Assembly (NCBI RefSeq): GCF_000959725.1
Contig: NZ_CP009322.1
Span: 3,348,001 to 3,412,000 of the forward strand
Reading direction: 5' to 3'
Origin: Burkholderia gladioli
GTDB taxonomy: Bacteria > Pseudomonadota > Gammaproteobacteria > Burkholderiales > Burkholderiaceae
Length of the DNA: 64,000 bases
A program made the translations under genes and the position numbers. The notes beneath the pieces are model-generated. The model was not told where the DNA came from. It did not search any database and saw only the letters and a list, made by a program, of their open reading frames with translations. Each line of letters starts with the position of its first letter. Within the stretch, counting starts at the first letter, position 1. Shown here piece by piece: positions 43,990-55,617 of the stretch.

Positions 43990-44415
43990 ATGCAGGGCCT
44001 GAAACGCAAGCTGTTGTATGTGTCGCTCTACGAAATCATCGGCATGCTGATTTCGGCGCTGGGGCTGGCGCTGTTGTCGGGACAGTCGCCCACCAGCACG
44101 GGGCCGTTGTCGGTGATCATCACCACCATCGCGGTGAGCTGGAATTTCGTCTACACCACGCTGTTCGAATGCTGGGAAGCGCGCCAGGCGAATCGCACGC
44201 GCACGGTGGCGCGGCGCATCCTGCACGCGGTTGGTTTCCAGCTCACCCTGGTCCTGTTCCTGATCCCCTTGATCGCATGGTGGATGGGGATCAGCCTGGC
44301 GCAAGCCTTCCTGCTCGATCTCGCCCTGATCGTGCTGATCCCCTGCTACACCTTCGCCTTCAACTGGTTGTTCGACCTGGTGTTCGGGGTGCCGAGCTCG
44401 GCCTTGCAGGAGTGA
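43990..44415 (+). CDS. PACE-family multidrug efflux pump
   Basis: This 141-residue inner-membrane protein has four helices in two bacterial transmembrane pair (BTP) repeats. Each helix-1/3 shows the family pattern: KLLYVSLYEIIGMLISALGL with Glu15, VSWNFVYTTLFECWEA with W-N and E, and RILHAVGFQLTLVLFLIPLI; AFNWLFDLVFG matches W-N-x-x-FD. AceI-like pumps export chlorhexidine and short diamines; the substrate here is inferred only. GGAGGCGGG precedes the ATG. Confidence 0.92.
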   Translation: MQGLKRKLLYVSLYEIIGMLISALGLALLSGQSPTSTGPLSVIITTIAVSWNFVYTTLFECWEARQANRTRTVARRILHAVGFQLTLVLFLIPLIAWWMGISLAQAFLLDLALIVLIPCYTFAFNWLFDLVFGVPSSALQE

Positions 44416-44446
44416 AGCGGGCGGTTCTTGCCGGGCCGCCCGCTTC
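44414..44446. terminator. Bidirectional stem-loop between convergent genes
   Basis: A perfect 11-bp stem (GAAGCGGGCGG at 44414-44424 and CCGCCCGCTTC at 44436-44446) overlaps the end of the PACE gene and precedes the end of the convergent P450. There is no T-tract, so it may act with Rho or stabilise both mRNA ends. Confidence 0.55.
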
Positions 44447-44461
44447 AGGGCCCGGCTGCCG

Positions 44462-45847
44462 CTACCGCCGCCGCAACCTCACCATGAACCGCGACGGGCT
44501 CAGCGTGGCGCGTCGCGGTATCGGCTCGACGGGCTGGCTCGTCACCGGCTCCAGCTTCCAGCGCGACAGGATGGCGGCCAGCGCCAGCAGGTTTTCGGTG
44601 GTGCCGAACTGATCGCCGATGCACTTGTGCACGCCGCCGCCAAACGGGATGAAGCCGTGCTCGGGAATCGCGGCGGCACGCTCCGGCAGCCATCGATCCG
44701 GATCGAAGCGCTCGGGCGCCGCGAACAGCGCCGGATTGCGATGCAGGACATAGGGGCTGTAGGCCAGCCCGTCGCCGACGCGCAGGCGATAAGGGCCCAG
44801 CATCGTGTCGCGCGTCACCACCCGCGTGAAGATCCACCCGGGCGGATACAGGCGCAAGGCCTCCATCATGGCGCGGCGCGTTTCGCCCAATTGCATCAGG
44901 TGCTCCGCCTGCGGCACCGCCGCGTCGCCCAAGGTGGTTCGCACCTCCGCCGCCGCACGTTCCGCGATATCCGGATGTCGGCCGAGCAGGTAGAGCGTCC
45001 AGCTCATCACGCCCGCCGTGGTCTCGATGCCGGCCAGGAACAGCGTGATCACCTGGTCGTGGACTTCCTGCTGCGACCAGGGCTGGCCGTCCTCGTCGCG
45101 CGCGGCCAGCATCATCGAGAGCAGGTCGCCGTGATCGACGCCCGAGGCGCGATAGGCGTCGATGATCTGTTCGATCGCCGCGTGCAGGCGCGCCACCGCG
45201 CGGTCGTAGCGCAGGCTGCCCGGCGTCGGCACCCTGCCCGGCAGGCCGCTGGGCAGCATCATCCGCACGAACAAGCCGCCCAGGTAGACCGAGAGATCCT
45301 CCACCAGCGAAGCTGCCGCCGCCCCGGCCACGTCGGCGGCGAACATGGTGCGCGAGGCCGTGCGCGCCGTGATGTCGTAGCAGGCCGCCGTCAGGTCGAC
45401 CACGTCGCCGTCGCACCAGCCGCCGATCACGCCGCCGATCGCCTCGTTCATCACGTCGATGTAGGTGAGGATCCGCTTGCGCGAGAAGGCCGGCTGCATC
45501 TGGCGCCGCTGCAGCTTGTGGTCGTCGTAGCGGCTGGTGAGCAGGCTGTTGCCGGTCAGTTCGCGCACCTTGTCGAACAGCGCGCCACCCTTGTCGAAGG
45601 TGCGGCTGTCGTTGAGCACCTGGCGCGTCAGCTCGGGATCGGTGAGCAGCAGCATCGGCAGCCGCCCGAGGTCGACGCGTACCAGGCCGCCGAGCGGCGC
45701 GAGGCCGCTGAGGAAGCTCAGCGGCTTGAACAGCAGCCGGGCCGCGTGGCCGACGATCGGCAGGCTGCCGGGGGCGCGCGGAATCGGTGCTTCGGGCAGC
45801 GGAGCGGGATCCACGTGCGCCGGCTTGTCGGTCAGGTCGATATCCAT
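44462..45847 (-). CDS. Cytochrome P450 of terpene operon
   Basis: This 461-residue P450 has I-helix AGIETT (272-277; Ile replaces the usual His or Asp), EALR (329-332, the ExxR), the PERF-type FDPDRWLP and the heme loop FGGGVHKCIG with Cys409. The N-terminal proline-rich segment (PIPRAPGSLPIVGHA) resembles CYP51/CYP-family terpene oxidases such as pentalenene oxygenases. Its ATG overlaps the terpene cyclase stop (TGATG), so it is translationally coupled and very likely oxidises the cyclase product. An earlier in-frame ATG lies three codons upstream. Confidence 0.93.
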   Translation of the reverse strand: MDIDLTDKPAHVDPAPLPEAPIPRAPGSLPIVGHAARLLFKPLSFLSGLAPLGGLVRVDLGRLPMLLLTDPELTRQVLNDSRTFDKGGALFDKVRELTGNSLLTSRYDDHKLQRRQMQPAFSRKRILTYIDVMNEAIGGVIGGWCDGDVVDLTAACYDITARTASRTMFAADVAGAAAASLVEDLSVYLGGLFVRMMLPSGLPGRVPTPGSLRYDRAVARLHAAIEQIIDAYRASGVDHGDLLSMMLAARDEDGQPWSQQEVHDQVITLFLAGIETTAGVMSWTLYLLGRHPDIAERAAAEVRTTLGDAAVPQAEHLMQLGETRRAMMEALRLYPPGWIFTRVVTRDTMLGPYRLRVGDGLAYSPYVLHRNPALFAAPERFDPDRWLPERAAAIPEHGFIPFGGGVHKCIGDQFGTTENLLALAAILSRWKLEPVTSQPVEPIPRRATLSPSRFMVRLRRR

Positions 45848-46950
45848 CACCACCACCCCGCAAGCGAGGTCGGCGCGGGCAGTTTGGCTTGCCCGTCGTC
45901 CGGCTGGGTTTCACTGATCGGCCAGCCGTGCGCGAGCACATGCTCGAACGCGCTGGCCGGCTGAAGATAACGCGGCGAGAGCGCGCTGTAGTCGAGGTAG
46001 CCGCGGATCCACTGCGCGAGCCCATGCACGTAGCGCGTGGTGGCGGTGTCTCCATCGGCGCTCACGCGCTCGCGCAGCGCGACGAAGCGGGCCATCGCGT
46101 GGTTGCGCATCGCGCTCACCAGGCCGACCGCCTCGCCCACCGAACATTCGCGCGCCTCGGCGATCACGGCAACCAGGTTCTGGATTGCCGGGAAACCGTA
46201 TTGCTCGGCGCGCAGCGCTTCCTTGTTGTAGGAGGTCAGGTCGTTGTCCCAGCCGATGATGGCAGCCGTCATCTCGCGCAGCATCCTCACGCGCGGATCG
46301 TGCCAGCCGGTGGCCGGGACTTCGTAGCCGCAGGCGAGGTCGGTGAAGGCGATGCAGGGGTAGACGCCGGATTGCTTCAGCCACATCGCGATGTAGTCGT
46401 CGATGCGCGGGCTGGCGCCTTGCGCGCGGTTGACCGCTTCCCACAGCAGGCCGTCGAAGTAATCGATGTGGGCGCGCACCCAGCGATCCAGTTGCGCGTG
46501 GGTGGCATGCGCCTCGACGTCGAGCCGCAGGTCGCGCAGCGCGGCCGCCCAGCGATTGCCGGGCAGCAGGTCGGCGCGCGGCTCCTCGAGGATGCGCGCC
46601 AGCTTCGCGAGCAGCACCACGTATTCGTCGAGCGGCGTGCCGCCGGGTTTCTCGTCGCTATGGACGTCGTCGAAGGACTGCAGCCACATCACCTCCTTGC
46701 CGGCCAGCGTCAGCCCATGTGGATCCGCGTCCGGCATCGACCGAGCCGGGAACAGCGGGAATCGGGCGCGGGCCAGGTACTCGCGCTGGCGGGCGTCCTC
46801 GTGGAGTTCGAAACGATCGGCCCAGGCCAGCACCCGGGCCTCGGCTTCGGCCGTGGCGGGTGAGATGGCGGGCGCGATCGGGCAGTAGAACACGGGCATC
46901 GCTTCCAGCAGGGAAGGGGGCGCCGCTTCCAGACAGATTGGATGGTTCAC
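45847..46950 (-). CDS. Class I terpene cyclase (likely sesquiterpene type)
   Basis: This 367-residue protein has the terpene synthase fold with the first metal motif DDVHSDE (94-100; DDxxxD/E type), the NSE triad NDLTSYNKE (Asn236, Ser240, Glu244) and the RY pair (306-307) near the C-terminus. These bind three Mg ions and the diphosphate. ATG at 46899 would lose 17 conserved-looking residues, so the GTG at 46950 is used. The product cannot be read from sequence. The downstream P450 overlaps its stop, making a two-gene cyclase-oxidase unit. No prenyl-diphosphate synthase lies nearby, so FPP or GPP from primary metabolism is used. Confidence 0.92.
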   Translation of the reverse strand: MNHPICLEAAPPSLLEAMPVFYCPIAPAISPATAEAEARVLAWADRFELHEDARQREYLARARFPLFPARSMPDADPHGLTLAGKEVMWLQSFDDVHSDEKPGGTPLDEYVVLLAKLARILEEPRADLLPGNRWAAALRDLRLDVEAHATHAQLDRWVRAHIDYFDGLLWEAVNRAQGASPRIDDYIAMWLKQSGVYPCIAFTDLACGYEVPATGWHDPRVRMLREMTAAIIGWDNDLTSYNKEALRAEQYGFPAIQNLVAVIAEARECSVGEAVGLVSAMRNHAMARFVALRERVSADGDTATTRYVHGLAQWIRGYLDYSALSPRYLQPASAFEHVLAHGWPISETQPDDGQAKLPAPTSLAGWW

Positions 46951-47284
46951 AGTGATCTTGTCGCATTGGGTAAGGGGGAAACCGGCGACGCGTTTGCTGC
47001 TTCGATGCCCAAACCGGGTGGCTTGGCGGTTCACGCGGCCAGCTGCGTATCCGAGCGACGCTGTGACGAAAGAGAGGTGAAAGGACGAGCCGAGGTGCGG
47101 CTGCACATGGGCGGATCCCGAGCGGCGATCGTTGCTGGAGAGAACGTGCCGCGCCGGGAGTTTATTCCCCATACTTATGGGATGTCCGGTCCCGCCGCCC
47201 GACAAGGGCCTGCTATCGCGGCTTCTGTCGTCATGTGGTCGGGAGCGGAAGTCATCGGGCACACTTCATCGTGGAGAAGCGGCG
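46951..47284. other. Intergenic region upstream of terpene operon
   Basis: These 334 bases must hold the terpene operon promoter and lead into a decayed gene on the other strand. No palindrome or obvious sigma70 boxes stood out. Confidence 0.45.
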
Positions 47285-47520
47285 ATACGCAAACAGTTCA
47301 TCGGCGCGGTGCTGGCCGGCATGATCGCGGTATTCGCGGCACCCAGCCTGGCGCAGACGCCGGCTGTCACCAGCATGACCGTCAATCTCTACGCCGGGCC
47401 GGCCGGCGACTATCCCGTGGGGGCGCAACTGCCGGCCGTCGCTCGCCGGCCGTCGATGTCCTCGGCGTGACAGGACCTGTCATCACACGCCCAGGAAAAC
47501 CCTGCGTTCGCTTTCCGTGA
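47285..47520 (+). pseudogene. Remnant of an exported SH3-like protein
   Basis: A signal-peptide-like stretch (RKQFIGAVLAGMIAVFAAPS, then LAQ) begins at a codon that now reads ATA. It leads into VTSMTVNLYAGPAGDYPVGAQLPA, typical of bacterial SH3-type exported proteins. After that the frame changes: VDVLGVTG continues only in the next frame and soon ends. Loss of the start codon, a frame change and truncation all point to a decayed gene. Confidence 0.55.
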
Positions 47521-47647
47521 CAAACGCCGGGTCGCTCACTATCATTGGATGGACCTTTTGTCCTTTGTGCCAATCGCGCGCCGGACATCGGCTGCCTGTC
47601 CCTCCGCGCATCACGCAAGTCCGGTTTCTTTTCTCAGACAATTAGTC

Positions 47648-49754
<2,107 letters not shown>

Positions 49755-51317
49755 ATGCAGCGGAACCCCGAACCCATGCCAACCGAATCGAACTCCGGCG
49801 CCGAACGCGCGCCCCTGATCGCGCTGAGCGGCATCAGCAAGCGCTTCCCCGGCGTGCTGGCGCTCGACGACTGCCGCTTCGACCTGCGCGCCGGCGAGGT
49901 GCATGCGCTGATGGGCGAGAACGGCGCGGGCAAGTCGACCCTGATGAAGATCCTGGCCGGCGTCTACCAGAAGGACGAGGGCGAGATCCGCATGGACGGC
50001 CGCGCGGTGGAGATCGCCGATCCGCGCACCGCGCAGGCGCTCGGCATCGGCATCATTCATCAGGAGCTGAACCTGATGAACCACCTGAGCGTGGCGCAGA
50101 ACATCTTCATCGGCCGCGAGCCGCGCGGCCGCCTGGGCGTGTTCGTCGACGAGGAGCGGCTCAATCGCGACGCCGCGGCGATCTTCGCGCGCATGCGCCT
50201 CGATCTCGATCCGCGCACGCCGGTCGGCCAACTGACGGTGGCGAAACAGCAGATGGTGGAGATCGCCAAGGCGCTGTCCTTCGATTCGCGCGTGCTGATC
50301 ATGGACGAGCCCACCGCCGCGCTCAACAACGCCGAGATCGCCGAGCTGTTCCGCATCATCCGCGACCTGCTCGCCAACGGCGTGGGCATCGTCTACATCT
50401 CGCACAAGATGGACGAGCTGCGCCAGATCGCCGATCGCGTGACGGTGATGCGCGACGGCAAGTACGTGGCCACCGTGCCGATGGCCGGCACCTCGATGGA
50501 CAGCATCATCTCGATGATGGTCGGCCGACAGCTCGAAACGGAATCGCGCACGCCGCCCGATACCTCGGCCAACGAGGTCGCGCTGGAAGTGCGTGGCCTG
50601 TCGCGCGGCCGGGCGATCCGCGAGGTCGGCTTCACGCTGCGGCGCGGCGAGATCCTCGGCTTCGCCGGGCTGATGGGCGCGGGCCGCACGGAAGTGGCGC
50701 GCGCCGTGTTCGGCGCGGACCCGATCGACGCGGGCGAGATCCGCGTGCATGGCCGCGCGGTGACGATCCGCACGCCGGCCGACGCGGTGAAGTTCGGCAT
50801 CGGCTACCTGTCCGAGGATCGCAAGCACTTCGGGCTCGCGGTCGGGCTGGACGTGCAGAACAACATCGCGCTGTCGAGCATGCGCCGCTTCCTGCGCCGC
50901 GGCCTGTTCCTCGACGCGCGCAAGATGCGCGACACCGCGCAAGGCTACGTGCGCCAACTGGCGATCCGCACGCCCTCGGTCACGCAGCCGGCGCGGCTGC
51001 TGTCGGGCGGCAACCAGCAGAAGATCGTGATCGCGAAATGGCTGCTGCGCGATTGCGACATCCTGTTTTTCGACGAGCCGACGCGCGGCATCGACGTCGG
51101 CGCCAAGAGCGAGATCTACAAGCTGCTCGATGCGCTGGCCGCCGCCGGCAAGGCGATCGTGATGATCTCCTCCGAACTGCCCGAGGTGCTGCGCATGAGT
51201 CACCGCATCCTGGTGATGTGCGAAGGCCGCGTCACGGGCGAGCTGAGCGCGGCCGAGGCCACGCAGGAAAAGATCATGCAGCTCGCCACGCAGCGCGAAT
51301 CGACCGTCCTGTCCTGA
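49755..51317 (+). CDS. Sugar ABC transporter ATPase (two nucleotide-binding domains, RbsA type)
   Basis: This 520-residue ATPase carries two fused nucleotide-binding domains. Domain 1 has Walker [25 protein letters not shown] as the signature and [11 protein letters not shown]. Domain 2 has a degenerate Walker A (GLMGAGRTE) but a good LSGGNQQK signature and [11 protein letters not shown]. This pattern is typical of RbsA/XylG/AraG. It drives the permease at 51347. The ATG follows the previous stop without a gap; a second ATG lies seven codons on. Context makes L-fucose or a related 6-deoxy or five-carbon sugar the probable substrate. Confidence 0.95.
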   Translation: MQRNPEPMPTESNSGAERAPLIALSGISKRFPGVLALDDCRFDLRAGEVHALMGENGAGKSTLMKILAGVYQKDEGEIRMDGRAVEIADPRTAQALGIGIIHQELNLMNHLSVAQNIFIGREPRGRLGVFVDEERLNRDAAAIFARMRLDLDPRTPVGQLTVAKQQMVEIAKALSFDSRVLIMDEPTAALNNAEIAELFRIIRDLLANGVGIVYISHKMDELRQIADRVTVMRDGKYVATVPMAGTSMDSIISMMVGRQLETESRTPPDTSANEVALEVRGLSRGRAIREVGFTLRRGEILGFAGLMGAGRTEVARAVFGADPIDAGEIRVHGRAVTIRTPADAVKFGIGYLSEDRKHFGLAVGLDVQNNIALSSMRRFLRRGLFLDARKMRDTAQGYVRQLAIRTPSVTQPARLLSGGNQQKIVIAKWLLRDCDILFFDEPTRGIDVGAKSEIYKLLDALAAAGKAIVMISSELPEVLRMSHRILVMCEGRVTGELSAAEATQEKIMQLATQRESTVLS

Positions 51318-51346
51318 CCCAGCCGACCCAGACGCCCAAAGCCATC

Positions 51347-52384
51347 ATGTCCAACGATACGCATCCCGTCCCGCCCCTCGCTTCCGGCGAGACGCCCGCC
51401 GCCGCCTCCAGCCTGCGGGCCCGCTTCTTCAACCCGGCCGCGCGCCAGAAGCTGCTGGCCTTCGCCAGCCTGCTGCTGCTGATCGTGTTCTTCAGCATCG
51501 CCTCCTCGAACTTCCTGGAGGTCGACAACCTGGTGTCGATCCTGCAGGCGACCGCCGTGAACGGCGTGCTCGCGGTGGCCTGCACCTACGTGATCATCAC
51601 CTCCGGCATCGACCTCTCGGTCGGCACCCTGATGACCTTCTGCGCGGTGATGGCCGGCGTGGTGCTGACCAACTGGGGCATGCCGCTGCCGCTCGGGATC
51701 CTGGCCGCGCTGCTGTTCGGGGCCTTGTCCGGTTGCGTGTCGGGCTTCGTGATTGCGAAGATGAAGGTGCCGCCCTTCATCGCCACGCTGGGCATGATGA
51801 TGCTGCTCAAGGGCCTGTCGCTGGTGATCTCGGGCACGCGCCCGATCTACTTCAACGACACGCCCGGCTTCACCGCGATCGCGCAGGATTCGCTGATCGG
51901 CAACCTGATCCCGGCGCTGCCGATCCCCAACGCGGTGCTGATCCTGTTCCTGGTCGCGATCGGCGCCTCGATCGTGCTCAACAAGACCCTGTTCGGCCGC
52001 TACACCTTCGCGCTCGGCAGCAACGAGGAGGCGCTGCGGCTGTCGGGCGTGAACGTGGACGCCTGGAAGATCGCCGTCTATACCTTCAGCGGCGCGGTAT
52101 GCGGGATCGCCGGGCTGCTGATCGCCTCGCGCCTCAATTCCGCGCAGCCGGCGCTCGGCCAGGGCTACGAGCTCGACGCGATCGCCGCCGTGGTGATCGG
52201 CGGCACCTCGCTGTCGGGCGGCGCGGGCAGCATCCTCGGCACCATCATCGGCGCGTTCATCATGAGCGTGCTGACCAACGGCCTGCGCATCATGTCGGTG
52301 GCGCAGGAGTGGCAGACCGTCGTGACGGGCGTGATCATCATCCTGGCCGTCTACGTCGACATCCTGCGTCGTCGGCGCCGCTGA
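51347..52384 (+). CDS. Sugar ABC transporter permease (RbsC type)
   Basis: This 345-residue membrane protein has about 8-10 helices, with the conserved IITSGIDLSVGTLMTFCAVM, a GTSLSGGAGSILGTIIGAFI loop (coupling and gating region) and the ALGSNEEALRLSGVNVDAWK EAA-type cytoplasmic loop. It pairs with the RbsA-type ATPase upstream and the binding protein downstream. A ~30-residue polar N-terminus precedes helix 1. Confidence 0.95.
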   Translation: MSNDTHPVPPLASGETPAAASSLRARFFNPAARQKLLAFASLLLLIVFFSIASSNFLEVDNLVSILQATAVNGVLAVACTYVIITSGIDLSVGTLMTFCAVMAGVVLTNWGMPLPLGILAALLFGALSGCVSGFVIAKMKVPPFIATLGMMMLLKGLSLVISGTRPIYFNDTPGFTAIAQDSLIGNLIPALPIPNAVLILFLVAIGASIVLNKTLFGRYTFALGSNEEALRLSGVNVDAWKIAVYTFSGAVCGIAGLLIASRLNSAQPALGQGYELDAIAAVVIGGTSLSGGAGSILGTIIGAFIMSVLTNGLRIMSVAQEWQTVVTGVIIILAVYVDILRRRRR

Positions 52385-52455
52385 CGCGCGCGGGCATGCG
52401 CTTCACCGCCGGTTCCGGCCGGCATCCCACTCGATACGAAAAAAGGAGACGCGAA

Positions 52456-53397
52456 GTGATCAGGAGCAAGCTGTTGAATGCGGTGGTGGGCATGACGTTC
52501 GCGGTCGGCCTCGCGGCCGGCGCGCAGGCGCAGGAAACCTATATCCCGCTGATCTCGAAGGGCTTCCAGCATCAGTTCTGGCAGGCCGTGAAGGCCGGCG
52601 CGATGCAGGCCGCCGCCGACTACAAGGTGAAGGTGAGCTTCGAGGGGCCCGAGACCGAGGCGATGGTGGACAAGCAGATCGACATGCTGTCGGCCGCGAT
52701 CGCCAAGAAGCCGGCCGCGCTCGGCTTCGCGGCGCTCGACAGCAAGGCCGCGCTGCCGCTGCTGAAGAAGGCCCAGGCCCAGAAGATCCCAGTGATCGCC
52801 TTCGACTCGGGCGTCGACAGCGACATCCCCGTCACCACCGCCGCCACCAACAACAAGGCCGCCGCGGCGCTTGCCGCCGACAAGCTCGCCGCGCTGATCG
52901 GCGACGAGGGCGAGGTGGCGGTGGTCGCGCACGACCAGACCAGCCGCACCGGCATCGACCGGCGCGACGGCTTCCTGGAGCGCATGAAGGCGGCGCACCC
53001 GAAGGTGCAGATCGTCACCGTCCAATACGGCGAGGGCGACCAGCTGAAGTCGACCGAGGTGACCAAGTCGATCCTGCAGGCCTATCCGAAGCTCAAGGGC
53101 CTGTTCGGCACCAATGAAGGCTCGGCGATCGGCGTGGTGAACGGCGTGCGCGAGATGAAGCGCAAGGTGGTGATCGTCGGCTACGACTCGGGCAAGCAGC
53201 AGAAGGACGCGATCCGCAGCGGGCTGATGGCCGGCGCGATCACGCAGAACCCGGTCGGCATCGGCTACAAGACGGTCGAGGCGGCGGTGAAGGCGATCAA
53301 GGGCGAGAAGCTGCCGAAGGTGATCGACACCGGCTTCTACTGGTACGACAAGAGCAATATCGACGATCCGAAGATCGCCGCGGCGCTGTACGACTGA
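52456..53397 (+). CDS. Periplasmic sugar-binding protein (RbsB type)
   Basis: This 313-residue protein has a signal peptide (1-26, ending AAGAQAQ) and a type I periplasmic-binding fold: YIPLISKGFQHQFWQAVKAG, a GPETEAMVDKQIDMLSAAIA hinge region and VTTAATNNKAAAALAADKLA. It delivers the sugar to the ABC permease. The start is GTG; the 14 bases GGAGACGCGAAGTG before and including it are identical to those of the fucose dehydrogenase gene. Confidence 0.94.
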   Translation: MIRSKLLNAVVGMTFAVGLAAGAQAQETYIPLISKGFQHQFWQAVKAGAMQAAADYKVKVSFEGPETEAMVDKQIDMLSAAIAKKPAALGFAALDSKAALPLLKKAQAQKIPVIAFDSGVDSDIPVTTAATNNKAAAALAADKLAALIGDEGEVAVVAHDQTSRTGIDRRDGFLERMKAAHPKVQIVTVQYGEGDQLKSTEVTKSILQAYPKLKGLFGTNEGSAIGVVNGVREMKRKVVIVGYDSGKQQKDAIRSGLMAGAITQNPVGIGYKTVEAAVKAIKGEKLPKVIDTGFYWYDKSNIDDPKIAAALYD

Positions 53398-53488
53398 ACC
53401 CGCGTATCGCGTCGTCGTTGCATCGGGCGACACGCCGATGCGGCGGCACGCGATGTTTCGGAATGAAACCGCCCAGCAAGGCCCAGGC

Positions 53489-54286
53489 ATGTCCATCCAG
53501 CCGATCCAGAACCGTCGCCTCTACCAGCAGATCGCCGACAAGCTCGGTGCCCTGATCGAGGCCGGCGATTTCCCGCCGGGCAGCTACCTGCCGCCCGAGC
53601 GCGAGCTGGCCGAGCAGTTCGGCGTGTCGCGCACCTCGGTGCGCGAGGCGCTGATCGCGCTTGAGGTGAGCGGGCGTGTCAGCGTTCGTGTGGGCGATGG
53701 TGTGAAGGTGCGCCAGCCCGAGGCGGGCGCGACGGCGGCTGCGCTGCCGGTGCGTGCCGCGGCGTCCGGGCTTCCCGATGTGCCGGACAGGAAGCTCGCG
53801 CCGCTGGGCATCGTCGAGGTGGACCCCGAGCTCGGCATCGCGCTCGACCTCGATACCGAGATTCCGCCGTTCGCGCTGCTGCAGGCGCGCCGGCTGATCG
53901 AGCCGGAAGCCGCGGCGCTCGCCGCGAAGCACGGCTCGCAGACGCAGATCGCGGCGATCCACGCCGCCTTCCTGCGCAACCAGGAAGACAACCGCAGCGG
54001 CTCGCTCACCCATCCCGGCGACCGGCTGTTCCATATCCGCATCGCCGAGGCCAGCGACAACCCCGCCTACGCGCTGATCATCAAGCAGTTGCTCGCGCAC
54101 AAATACGATCCGATGTTCCGGAGGTTGCAGTCGCTGTACATGTCGAACGACATGCCGCATCGCTCGGAGCTGGAACATCGCGAGATCCTCGACGCGATCC
54201 GCGCGCGCGACGCCGGTGCGGCGCGCCGCGCGATGGCCGGGCATCTGGACGAGGTGGTGCGGATCTTCGGGCGGGCGATGGATTGA
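53489..54286 (+). CDS. GntR/FadR-family regulator of the fucose cluster
   Basis: This 265-residue regulator has a winged HTH at ~1-75 (LYQQIADKLGALIEAGDFPP, LAEQFGVSRTSVREALIALE) and an FCD ligand domain at ~125-255 with the metal-type Asp/His pattern (PGDRLFHIRIAEA, then SELEHREILDAIRARD). Sugar-acid-responsive FadR regulators of this kind control uronate and fuconate pathways. It closes the L-fucose gene set on the same strand and probably responds to fuconate or KDF. Upstream in-frame ATG codons at 53453 and earlier are alternatives. Confidence 0.92.
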   Translation: MSIQPIQNRRLYQQIADKLGALIEAGDFPPGSYLPPERELAEQFGVSRTSVREALIALEVSGRVSVRVGDGVKVRQPEAGATAAALPVRAAASGLPDVPDRKLAPLGIVEVDPELGIALDLDTEIPPFALLQARRLIEPEAAALAAKHGSQTQIAAIHAAFLRNQEDNRSGSLTHPGDRLFHIRIAEASDNPAYALIIKQLLAHKYDPMFRRLQSLYMSNDMPHRSELEHREILDAIRARDAGAARRAMAGHLDEVVRIFGRAMD

Positions 54287-54562
54287 CGTTCGGATCGGCG
54301 CCGCAGCGTGTGTGGCCGGCTGCTGTCACTTGCGATTTTCGAGGCCGACGCTTGGCGCTGCCGGGTGCCCCATGGGCGAATTTCCTTATCGCGCCACCGT
54401 TCTTTCCAAGCCCTTTTCCCGCAATCCGTCGCTTGTTGTCCCTACACTGCGGTTCGATTAGCTTCGTGATACCTTGCAGCCGACCGCGGACGCGCGGTAA
54501 ATCCGGACCGCGTATGGCAATGAGCTGGGTTGCCGGGAAGCAATCGGGGATAGAGAAAGTCG
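54287..54562. other. Intergenic region with no recognised feature
   Basis: These 276 bases separate the fucose regulator from a LysR gene. An AT-leaning patch before 54470 may hold its promoter. Nothing else was supported. Confidence 0.4.
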
Positions 54563-55462
54563 ATGATCAAATTGGAAGACCTACGCATTTTCGTGTCCGC
54601 GGCGGACAACGGCAGCCTGTCCGCAGCGGCGCGGCAACTCGACATGGCGCCGGCCGTCGCCAGCGCCGGCCTGAAGCGACTCGAAGCCGAATTGGGCACG
54701 CGCCTGCTGGCGCGCTCGACTCGTAGTTCGCGGCTGACGCAGGACGGCGAGTGTTATCTGCAGTACGCCCGTAACATCATGGAGCAACTGGATGCGGGCA
54801 ATAACGCACTGGCGCAGGGGCGTGGCGTCATTGGCGGCGCCGTTTCCCTGACGGTTCCATCGGACCTCGGGCGCAATATCTTGCTGAATTGGCTGGATGA
54901 ATTCCAGCTCCGGTATCCGGGTGTGTCATTGCAGGTGCGTATCGGCGACCACGTCACCGACATGTTTCGTTCCCCGGTGACGCTGGCGATCCGATACGGC
55001 GTGCCGGCTGATTCCTCGCTTGTCGCGTTGCCTCTCGCGCCGTCGAATCGTCGCGTGCTGTGCGCCTCGCCTGCTTATTTTGCGGCGCACGGGCGCCCCG
55101 CGAAGCTCTCGGACCTGAGCGACCACAATTGCCTGCGCTATGCCCTCAGCGACAGCTTGCACGATCGTTGGACCTTCCACGACGGCGAGGATGTCCATGT
55201 GGTGAACGTGCGGGGCAACCGGAGCAGCGATGATAGCGAGGTGGTGAGACGCTGGGCGCTCGCAGGCCTGGGCCTTGCCTACAAATCGAAGATCGACGTA
55301 CTCGAAGATCTCATGTCCGGTAGGCTCGAGGCGGCATTGCCGGAATTCGGCGGTGAGGAAGCGCCGCTTCACATGGTCTGCGCGCATCGCACAATGCTCT
55401 CGCCCACGGTGACGGCATTGCGCGATTTCCTCCAGCTCCGGATGGAGGCCCTGCTGGCCTGA
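54563..55462 (+). CDS. LysR-family regulator
   Basis: This 299-residue LysR regulator has its HTH at ~1-60 (MIKLEDLRIFVSAADNGSLS, MAPAVASAGLKRLEAELG) and its effector domain at ~90-295. It belongs to the CrgA/PecT-like group. It precedes the MDR oxidoreductase at 55618 on the same strand by 155 bases, a less usual layout than divergence; control of that gene is possible but unproven. Confidence 0.93.
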   Translation: MIKLEDLRIFVSAADNGSLSAAARQLDMAPAVASAGLKRLEAELGTRLLARSTRSSRLTQDGECYLQYARNIMEQLDAGNNALAQGRGVIGGAVSLTVPSDLGRNILLNWLDEFQLRYPGVSLQVRIGDHVTDMFRSPVTLAIRYGVPADSSLVALPLAPSNRRVLCASPAYFAAHGRPAKLSDLSDHNCLRYALSDSLHDRWTFHDGEDVHVVNVRGNRSSDDSEVVRRWALAGLGLAYKSKIDVLEDLMSGRLEAALPEFGGEEAPLHMVCAHRTMLSPTVTALRDFLQLRMEALLA

Positions 55463-55617
55463 GGCCTGAAGATAGGAGGCGCTCGCGATATCGATGCGCC
55501 TGCCCATTTTCTCGCGTGTGTTGAAAGTGAAATCGCGCTTCCGGTCTGTAACTGAACAGCGAACTGCCGCATCCTGGCGCCAGGACTCGATGTTTCCATT
55601 ACAGACGGAGTGTGATC

